Shown in pieces: positions 58,701-64,000 of a stretch of 64,000 bases of DNA. Under the pieces are notes generated by a model. That model was not told where the DNA came from, did not search any database, and saw only the letters and a program-made list of their open reading frames with translations. Numbering within the stretch: position 1 is the stretch's first letter; every line of letters begins with the position of its first letter. The translations under genes and the position numbers were made by a program. The stretch is from Pararge aegeria (taxonomy: Eukaryota; Arthropoda; Insecta; Lepidoptera; Nymphalidae): the NCBI RefSeq assembly GCF_905163445.1, contig NC_053180.1, positions 11,150,701-11,214,700 on the forward strand, written 5' to 3'.

Positions 58701-60342
58701 AACATTTTGTAGACCAAAGACAAAGATTCCATTGGTTTGTATACAACAAGCGATTCTTCCTCTTTGTGGACCTCTTTTGTTAATATGACCTCATCTTTTA
58801 TGTAAAACGGTTTGCGCTTCTTTTGCTCTTTTAACCTGTAATTAAGTAATTAATAATGTTATTCTTATTCATCTTTGCAAAAATATATATGATGTCTGTG
58901 AACATATTTTTCAAGAAAATCCTCTAAATAATTTAATATTTTGTTTAAATACCTTATATTAAGGAGCTTTTTCTCTCTGTATTTAGGGAGAACAGATTGA
59001 ATAACTTCTGTCCTTTTTCCACCATTTTTATTTTCAACGCTAAGTTTTGCAGACATTGTTGTTTCTATTCTACCTGTAAAATTGAGAAATATAGTTTCTT
59101 TAGAAACACTGAAAATTGAGCCTAATTTGATCTACTCTGTGAAAAGCAGGAGAGTCTGTATGGTTTAATTTAAAACTTCTTTAAACTTTATGCTCTCTAC
59201 ACATGTAATTTGTTTTGTTAAATAATTTAGGGCAACAAAACAGTTATCTTTAAACCTACACAGCTTTTTACAAGAATATGCAACTTAAAAATATCTGTAG
59301 AACTACACCTAAATTGAATGCCCAACATCTTCCAAATAAACTGTTCTCCTCGGACAAAACTCGGATCCTTTAAAAACAAAAACAAACAGTGACAAAGTCG
59401 CAGGCAACAGCTTATTTTATTCCACTTTCCCTTGATATGGAACCCTAATTTCTGTTATCCAAGAAAAATTATTTCCAATCATCCCTGTGATGGATGATTG
59501 GAAAGATCTTACTGAGTTAGATAAATAGACAAGAAAGACTCCATAGTTGTCACCATTCCAGGTTCCACTAATGCAAGTCTAGATGGCATCACGTACATCA
59601 AGTTGCATATTGTGTGATCAGACAGATTATTAGGATGTTAAAGATGAATTAAATCAATTATCAGATTTCCACCCTCACAAATATGCCACATTTGGAAATA
59701 AATTAAAAGCAATAAAACAATCCAACAAATAAAAAAAATACCATTAATTCTGTTCTGTATATTATTTAGAACCACAATTCTCTTGGAGGCAACAGTTGGT
59801 TGTTTGTCAACCCGTAACAGTGTGTCATAACTCTTAAAATGTTCCAAACACAAATTATTCCAGTTTCTAAGTTTCCTTTGCTCTTGATTATCTTTTTTCA
59901 GCGAACGAACTGGCAAGCATAGGGGGTCATCATAATCTGGTACTCTTAATTGGAGTTTTCTGCGTTCTGTTAAATCCATTTTGGAGTTAAAGCTATCCTT
60001 CTTTTTATACTCAGGCATGGCCACGAATTCTACACGTTGCACGCGCATTTCAGTTGGCGTTACATTCGACCGCCGCTTTCTACTCCTGATAGGAGCGTAC
60101 TTCGCCTCCTTAGACGGATCGTAATCAGAATCATCTGACTTCGGTGTAGGTCTTTTTCGTTTAGTTTTCGGTCTCCCTTGTTTCTCTTCAGCACGCAAGC
60201 TGCGCGGTTCATATACAGCCCGGGGACGTTCAGCTCCTTTAATCTTAGCATCGTTGTCGACATTCAGTACACATTGTTGGACTATGTCTGCATCTTCATC
60301 TAAGAATTCTATTTCACCTTCAAACTCTTCTTGACTAAACAT
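43773..60342 (-). CDS. C2H2 zinc-finger gene, exons 1-7 (3' end not located)
   Basis: Assembled from open frames and splice sites on the minus strand: exon 1 60342-59742, 2 59073-58953, 3 58835-58689, 4 57942-57839, 5 56820-56693, 6 44873-44786, 7 43824-43773. All phases agree, and 1241 nt give 413 residues so far. Residues 1-200 are acidic then very basic (KTKRKRPTPK; RSRKRR), with no finger. Exon 5 encodes CX2CX12HX3H beginning IPCMICERP, exon 6 another beginning KCRICDEKF, and exon 7 starts the linker-type SGEKFKCEVC of a third. Donors are GTATTT, GTATTT, GTAAGT, GTTACA (weak), GTAAGT, GTGAGT, GTAAGT. This is a nuclear DNA-binding protein by family. The exon 4 donor is the least certain. 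Further exons must exist because exon 7 ends mid-finger, but I could not find them to the left. Intron 5 contains both Helitrons. Confidence 0.75.
43825..44029. other. Intron 6 segment, possible repeat
   Basis: Between exon 7 and the SINE-B. Minus-strand frame 44007-43840 is open but reads through the exon 7 acceptor and has no recognisable domain. Contains a small stem CCTCCG...CGGAGG around 43957-43979. Confidence 0.3.
44281..44423. mobile_element. hAT MITE, 143 bp
   Basis: Ends CAGTGTCGTGCAC and GTGCACGCCACTG, flanked by ACAAAAGA / ACAATAGA (7 of 8). The uninterrupted sequence CTGATTTTAACAATATATAG is present at 41842, an empty-site paralogue that confirms the insertion. Confidence 0.85.
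44505..44613 (+). mobile_element. SINE-A head embedded in SINE-B
   Basis: ACGGCCGAATGGCGCAGTGG through GTGTGATGAACATGAATG, stopping abruptly within the SINE-A body. The SINE-B text normally found between CCTGAGAGTT and GAGTCCACC is replaced. No target duplication is visible. Confidence 0.75.
44786..44873 (-). CDS. Exon 6 of the zinc-finger gene: C2H2 finger
   Basis: Acceptor CTTTCAG at 44874, donor GTGAGT at 44785. Encodes CRIC-x12-H-VKN-H, 88 nt, phase 0 in and phase 1 out, matching exons 5 and 7. Separated from exon 5 by 11.8 kb of mostly Helitron. Confidence 0.85.
44940..45095. repeat. Interspersed repeat family C
   Basis: Second copy of the family at 32940-33120: GTAGCACAGAGGATG, CTGCTGCCCGTTCTC, GGTGACGACTTTATTATGAT, CTGCCGTCACCACACGG. 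Unknown class. Confidence 0.5.
45105..50394 (+). mobile_element. Autonomous Helitron, copy 1, 5290 bp
   Basis: Begins TCTATATATATAAAAGAAAG and ends with the hairpin GGCGGAAC-AAA-GTTCGCC followed by GGGTCAGCTAG. Inserted between A (45104) and T (50395), as Helitrons do, with no target duplication. Encodes RepHel (45525-50252). It lies in intron 5 of the zinc-finger gene, in opposite orientation to the gene. Confidence 0.97.
45525..50252 (+). CDS. Helitron RepHel rolling-circle replicase/helicase, copy 1
   Basis: Three exons: 45525-46121, 46276-46774, 46921-50252; introns GT-AG, phases 0 and 1, total 4428 nt, 1475 residues. The N-terminal part is basic and Arg-rich, with a zinc-binding CEYC (about 125). 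A helitron-like N domain spans exons 1-2. The Rep has HUH motif HAH at about 553-555 (LPHAHILIW) and the paired tyrosines YICKY at about 692-696. The SF1/Pif1-like helicase has Walker A GGTGKT at about 1050, Walker B IIIWDE at about 1130, GDFRQILPVIPR, the TINKSQGQ motif and the terminal VACSRVG. Known RepHels nick, strand-transfer and unwind DNA for peel-and-paste transposition. No stop or frameshift interrupts it once the introns are removed. ATG 45525 is the first in frame after a stop-rich leader. It may be catalytically competent. Confidence 0.93.
50395..50802. other. 408-bp spacer between the two Helitrons
   Basis: Contains a minus-strand SINE-A (50401-50659) and 140 bp of unique AT-rich sequence. 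Neither end matches the outer flanks at 45104 or 56093, so the spacer was not created by simple duplication of a flanked Helitron. Confidence 0.8.
50401..50659 (-). mobile_element. SINE-A, minus strand, full length
   Basis: Tail AAATAAATAAATATACTA, body ACACATCGCCATCTAG, AAGTAAGCGTAGCTTGTG, B box complement GGGAATCGAACCCACGG, head complement CCACTGCGCCAATCGACCG. Confidence 0.85.
50803..56092 (+). mobile_element. Autonomous Helitron, copy 2, 5290 bp
   Basis: Same ends, same length and, as far as I can read, the same sequence as copy 1, offset by exactly 5698 bp. Inserted between A (50802) and T (56093). Confidence 0.97.
51223..55950 (+). CDS. Helitron RepHel rolling-circle replicase/helicase, copy 2
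   Basis: Exons 51223-51819, 51974-52472 and 52619-55950, with the same introns, phases and 1475-residue product as copy 1. The translated proteins of all three exons are identical to copy 1, and the introns also look identical. All motifs (HAH, YICKY, GGTGKT, IIIWDE, GDFRQ, TINKSQGQ) are retained. Two intact, identical copies argue for transposition too recent for mutations to accumulate, or for duplication in assembly. Confidence 0.93.
56093..56692. other. Intron 5 remainder with a family B repeat
   Basis: 56130-56310 is a minus-strand family B copy (ATTCCGGTCTGAAAGG, AGATGTGCTCCTCACATGCT). The rest is AT-rich intron. Confidence 0.5.
56693..56820 (-). CDS. Exon 5 of the zinc-finger gene: C2H2 finger
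   Basis: Acceptor TTTTAG at 56821, donor GTAAGT at 56692. Encodes a finger CMIC-x12-H-MKS-H followed by a helical basic stretch with CKEQISKC. GC-rich exon in AT-rich surroundings, as expected for coding DNA. Confidence 0.85.
57300..57410 (+). mobile_element. SINE-B tail fragment
   Basis: AATCCGCACTGGGCCAGGGT, GGTGGACTACAGCCTTAA and AACTGTAGTGGGCCGGTATT match the 3' part of SINE-B. Lies in intron 4 of the zinc-finger gene. Confidence 0.6.
57500..57537. repeat. Perfect palindrome, 17-bp arms
   Basis: ACAATATATATATAGTC, loop TGTG, then the exact complement. The right arm continues into a SINE-A tail phrase (TATTGTCGTAGTATATTTAT), so the palindrome may be an inverted duplication of a SINE tail. 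Confidence 0.8.
57637..57800 (+). mobile_element. SINE-B head, decayed
   Basis: TAATGACTAGTGGGCAATTC and CACCGAGTTTGATTCCCGGC correspond to the A and B box regions of SINE-B (compare 42545), followed by GGTATGTGCTTTTTTAAT and CACGCCAGAGAGTT. Confidence 0.55.
59100..59200 (-). mobile_element. Penelope-like end fragment in intron 1
   Basis: Minus strand: ACCATACAGACTCTCCTGCT, TTCACAGAGTAGATCAAATT match the distal part of the repeat at 40575-40680. The hammerhead-like region is absent. Confidence 0.5.
59742..60342 (-). CDS. Exon 1 of the zinc-finger gene: acidic/basic N-terminus
   Basis: 200 complete codons from ATG 60342, starting MFSQEEFEGEIEFLDEDADI. Basic nuclear-localisation-like runs lie near residues 59-64 and 87-91. 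The open frame reads on to 59638, but residues after the donor AATG|GTATTT (59741) turn hydrophobic and non-conserved, which is intron. Leaves one base (G) that combines with GT of exon 2. Confidence 0.8.
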
Positions 60343-60665
60343 AGTTTGTACCTATGTAGGTAGCTGTTTTGAAATTGGAGAAAAGAAACTTATTTATTTA
60401 CTAGGCCGCGAGAAACATCTTAAACTAACACTGTCTGCATTTACTTGATGTTACAGATAATGATATTTATTTACTGGTCGGTCTGTGGCTATAGTCGAGG
60501 TCGGTGGTCTGTGGTCTCTAATGTTAGCTTAGCTCCTTCAACACGCACTTCACGCTCGGACGAGGCGTTCGTATTGAAAGCGCGAAGCCGCTTTTTTTTG
60601 AATCTCATGAAGTTTTTGTTAAAGTCCTCTATTTGGAATAGCGTTGTATTTCTAATTTTATTTAA
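60343..60665. promoter_or_regulatory. Upstream region of the zinc-finger gene, possibly a bidirectional promoter
   Basis: Lies between the zinc-finger ATG (minus) and a possible first exon on the plus strand. Somewhat richer in GC, with several CG dinucleotides (60540-60600). No core element can be assigned. Confidence 0.35.
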
Positions 60666-60830
60666 ATGGGGAGAGGAAGTCGAAAGGAATGTGGACCGGA
60701 AGAAGAGGTAGTGCAGGAGTCCATCGGGTCTTCAGCCTCTTCAGATGCCGCAGGTGAGTCTTCAGTGTTCGCAGAGGCTGCGGAGGGCGGAGGCAGCAAT
60801 GGAAACGGGAAATCAGGATTGGATGTGTGA
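60666..60830 (+). CDS. Possible small ORF or first exon, divergent from the zinc-finger gene
   Basis: ATG at 60666 opens 54 codons, starting MGRGSRKECGPEEEVVQES, rich in Gly, Ser, Ala and Glu, ending TGA 60828-60830. An ideal donor, CAG|GTGAGT, occurs at 60752, so this may instead be an 88-nt first exon coding 29 residues plus one base. I do not recognise the protein and found no downstream exon. Confidence 0.3.
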   Translation: MGRGSRKECGPEEEVVQESIGSSASSDAAGESSVFAEAAEGGGSNGNGKSGLDV

Positions 60831-61759
60831 ATAGATTTTTGGAATAGAAAATTTGTGTTTTAAAACAATCCAGATAAAATCCATTTCAGTCCGATTTTCA
60901 AGTATTTGCATTGAAAACGACTCTTCGATTGCGAGTAGGCAGTTTGTAAAAAATCAAGTGCGCCAACACGGCGCGGTTTCTCTTTTTAAACAACATAAAA
61001 GTAACATTCTGAGTCGTGTAACATGAAGATAGCATGAAAGGCTCAAAAGTAACGTAAAATGTTATAAAAGTAACATTCCGGCATCGCTGGAGAGTGTGCT
61101 TGCGTTACGGCGAGCGGTCTTCTTCACGCTCGTACTCCCCACCGATCGCCTGCGTTCATCGAGCGTGAGGACGTGGCAACTTCTCCCGGTGTTTTTGACT
61201 TTTGTTTTACAACAACATGAAACCTTGAGTTTGAGACTCAAGATTCAAATTCATTATCACAGTACATCATTTCCAAAATGCTCCTCTTCAGTTATTATTA
61301 TTTATTAAAAACACTTGTTGCCTAATATTTACGACAACGACATAGTGGTTTAAATTCAAATTTATTATTTACGTCCACGTTTAGCCTAAATAATGGCTAT
61401 ATCATCGGTAAGTTATTTTCATTTAATTTTTTTTTTATCAAACTAAAATGGGAAAGACCTCTGTTTTTTTGAATATTAATTAAAACCAAATTTCATCAAA
61501 ATCAGAATTGCTTTTTAGGTGAAGCTAGGTTAGCTAATTCTATTAGACACAATCCATTCCTAATTGTGTGTAAATATGCACATTGTACAGTATGTATTAA
61601 TGTATTGTGCACTTGTCTGCTGACATACAGGACTCCAAAATAAACTAGAACCGCCGGCCTAACAATATGCTGCCTACCCACAAAGTATACAATTAAAAAA
61701 AGTGGACTGATTTTCAATGTGTGAATTTTTAGAAGTGATTTGATAACTAAGAATAAATA
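60831..61759. other. No gene recognised
   Basis: Contains a short tandem phrase (AAAGTAACATTC near 61005 and 61069). Otherwise nothing supported. Confidence 0.3.
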
Positions 61760-62110
61760 AAAAAATCTAAATTCATTTATTTCAAGTAGGCCTAATATAA
61801 GCACTTCTGCAACGTTAACTCAGTCTTACCCCACTACTGGTTTGGAAGGCAGATTCTACAGAGAAGAGGCTAACAAGAAACAGTTGCTTTCTTCTAACAT
61901 CAAAAATTTACATTTTAACATACATTTTTCTATCTTGTGAGAGATGAAAGTGGAGCCACATGCTTCCAAGCAACCTTATTATTAAGAAATTTATCAATTG
62001 TATAGTAATCTTGCTGTAATAAATGTGTTTTAACATATTCTTTAAGCTAATGCATTGTTAGGCCCGAAGATAAACTAGGAATTATATAAGAATATGTAAA
62101 ACATTATTTC
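61760..62110 (-). mobile_element. LINE-A 3' end
   Basis: AAATTCATTTATTTCAAGTA, GGCCTAATATAAGCACTTCT, CACTACTGGTTTGGAAGGC, TTCTATCTTGTGAGAGATG. The reverse strand upstream retains parts of the RT C-terminus in a broken frame. Confidence 0.7.
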
Positions 62111-63015
62111 TTTAGGTTACCTTTCTGGAAATTTCTTACAGTTTTTAGCATTATATTAATAAACTAATAGCATGCCAAACATTTTATAATTTCATGTTGT
62201 ATGACATAACCAACTATTTCTCATTTTTTTCTATATTTTGTTGTTTTAACAAATTTCAGAGTAACAAACAATCATATGCTGGCCTCCCTTTTAGTGGAAT
62301 TAGTGACCATGAAGAAAAGACATCACAATGGGTTAACAATCTTTATATTAACTTATATACTAATATGTTTTTCACAAACATGTGTTATAAATTCTAACAC
62401 TAATAATGTCCATTTGTGCGATCAGCAATAGTACCAACTGCTTAGATTTTATATTCTGCACCTACTTAATTAGTTTGGGATACATACTGAATTATTAAAT
62501 TACCTGGAATTTTGCACCTATGAAGGAAATCCATTAATAGTCAGTTTCACCACATTCTGTAAAGTATTAGATAGCCTAAACATAAGTTTTGTCACTTTCT
62601 TACTTTTGTCTTTGAGGCTTGACATTAGTCGATCCTCAAAGACAAAATATTTGAATAATCCAGAAGGTGGTAAAGCAGGCCTAAATTTTTTTTATGTATC
62701 TTTTTGACATTTCATCACTGTTGCAATAATTGGAATAATATAACAAAAATGTTATATTATTCCAAAACTGACTGGACTGAGTAGTTGTTTGCAGTTAACT
62801 TGTACTCCGCCAAATAATTTGGTTTAAATATAGAATTGTTCAACTAAGCATGAGTCAGAGTGTTGCTGGATGGTACTAAACTATTAGTTTTCCTATTTAA
62901 TTAAGGTAGGTACTCAATAGGAACGAGTGTATTTGTCATTATTTAATTATTCGAAATTCATTCTAAGCTATTTATGCATACTTTGGATAGAACACTGCAC
63001 GCTGTTCCCTGTTAC
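62111..63015. other. No gene; two perfect hairpins
   Basis: 62604-62647 has 14-bp arms (TTTTGTCTTTGAGG) and a 16-nt loop. 62731-62764 has 15-bp arms (TGGAATAATATAACA) and an AAAA loop. Nothing else is recognised. Confidence 0.6.
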
Positions 63016-63575
63016 TGAGACGTAATAAATTTGACTTACTAAACTTGCATAAACAACACTTGCTGCCTGTATACGAGAAGTATTAAACTTGCTTAAAGGC
63101 ACTTCCGACATGTATACGAGACGTACTAAAAGTGCATAAAAGACACTTGCGACCGATCTACGAGACTTATTTAACTAGCATAAAAGACGCTTGGGTCCTG
63201 AATACGAGACGTACTGAACTTGCATAAAAGAAACTGGCGACCTGGACACATGACGTACTAAACTTGCATAAACGACACCTGCTTCCTATCTCGATACGTA
63301 GTAAACTTGCATAAGAGATACTTGCGACCTGTATACGAGACGTACTAAACTTACATAAAAACACTTGCTACATCTATATGAGACGTACTAAAAGTTGCAT
63401 AAACGACACTTCCGACGTATTAAATGTATATAATAAGACACTTGCGACCTGTATACAAGACATAATAAACTTGCATAAAACACATTTGCGACCTGCATAC
63501 GAGACTTACTGAACTTGCATAAAAGACACTTGCGACCTTTATACGAGACGTGCTGAACTTGCATAAACGACACTA
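63016..63575. repeat. Minisatellite, unit about 44 bp, about 12 copies
   Basis: The consensus runs as CTTGCATAAAAGACACTTGC, then GACCTGTATACGAGACGTAC, then TAAA. Copies are recognisable from CATAAA at about 63046, 63092, 63134, 63179, 63222, 63267, 63310, 63353, 63397, 63475, 63519 and 63562. Units differ by several substitutions; one (about 63415-63435) is shortened. Open frames on the minus strand here only reflect the repeat. Confidence 0.92.
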
Positions 63576-64000
63576 CGTAGGTTACTCAGCGACACATGTA
63601 CTTACTCTGTAAATCTCTAGTTGCAACCGTTATGCGATGGTCTCTAAATGTACGTACTGTAATCTTCATTATCAGCCGGCCATTTGCATCCACTGCTAGA
63701 CATAATTTTGTCTCTTTTACCAACCAGTACAAAACTCTTTCTCTCTCGGTCTATCACTTGTAGCGCAGTTTCTTTGTCCATTACAAGTTTGGTCTTGTAA
63801 TGGAAAAAAAAATGCCTAAAAATGGAAAAAAAAAGCCTAAGATGGCAGCCTAACACATGCGTACTACTTATAACACAACACAAAAAATAAACAATAAAAA
63901 CAAATTCGGAAGATGCTCTTCTTCATTATAAAAATTATAAAATTTTTGTTTTTCAGATATCCAGTAAATATTTAGTAGTTTTATTCTCCTTCTTCTTACT
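63576..64000. other. No gene recognised
   Basis: 63668-63702 contains GGCCATTTGCATCCACTGCT, resembling the end phrase of RTE-like LINEs (minus). A partial direct repeat of AAATGGAAAAAAAAA type occurs at 63798-63832. Minus-strand frame 63883-63644 has no recognisable domain. Confidence 0.3.

Noticed and set aside
59638..59741. Hydrophobic C-terminal segment of the zinc-finger exon 1 frame as a membrane anchor
   Set aside because: A donor site at 59741 precedes it, and exon 2 joins in phase to give a continuous charged protein; the hydrophobic part is intron read-through.
63167..63573. Minus-strand open frames with repeated CKFSTS-like residues
   Set aside because: Generated by the 44-bp minisatellite; no start context or domain.
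63016..63575. CRISPR-like array
   Set aside because: There are no unique spacers between constant repeats; whole 44-bp units are diverged copies of each other, and the genome is an insect's.

Overview
The window is nuclear DNA of an insect, almost certainly a moth or butterfly. The background is AT-rich, and most of the sequence consists of interspersed repeats of the kinds common in Lepidoptera: tRNA-derived SINEs, 3' ends of RTE-like and jockey/CR1-like LINEs, Penelope-like ends, hAT-type MITEs and Helitrons. Three genes are well supported. One is ELAV-family and the other two cannot be named beyond their class. Species is not determined.

Layout. 1-2862 (minus) is one uninterrupted reading frame of 954 codons that runs off the left edge: a lysine/glutamate/asparagine-rich protein whose last visible residues begin a MYND-like cysteine cluster. 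2.9-20.8 kb is intergenic and repeat-rich. It holds a 1.7 kb hAT element with 8-bp target duplications and an N-terminal transposase remnant (6755-8486), a tandemly duplicated palindrome (10231-10438), LINE ends and a hAT MITE. 21169-22230 (plus) is an intact, intronless, GC-rich ELAV/Hu-type RNA-binding protein with a strong Kozak start. It is followed by about 7.5 kb that is unusually poor in recognisable repeats and contains several hairpins. 30-43.7 kb is dense nested repeats (SINEs, LINE ends, Penelope-like ends with a hammerhead-like fold, a non-autonomous Helitron, more hAT MITEs).

43.8-60.3 kb (minus) holds at least seven exons of a C2H2 zinc-finger gene. I assembled it from splice signals, and every splice phase agrees. 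Its 11.8 kb fifth intron has received two complete Helitrons (45105-50394 and 50803-56092). Both are 5290 bp, lie in the same orientation, look identical, and are separated by 408 bp. Each encodes an apparently intact two-intron RepHel protein of 1475 residues with HUH, YxxxY, Walker A/B and the later helicase motifs. A possible divergently transcribed first exon lies at 60666. The right end has a LINE end, two small perfect hairpins and a minisatellite of about 44 bp unit (63016-63575).

The host genes show no joint pathway. The main story is a gene intron hosting very young Helitrons, and successive transposon layers that can be ordered by target-site duplications and empty/occupied site comparisons.
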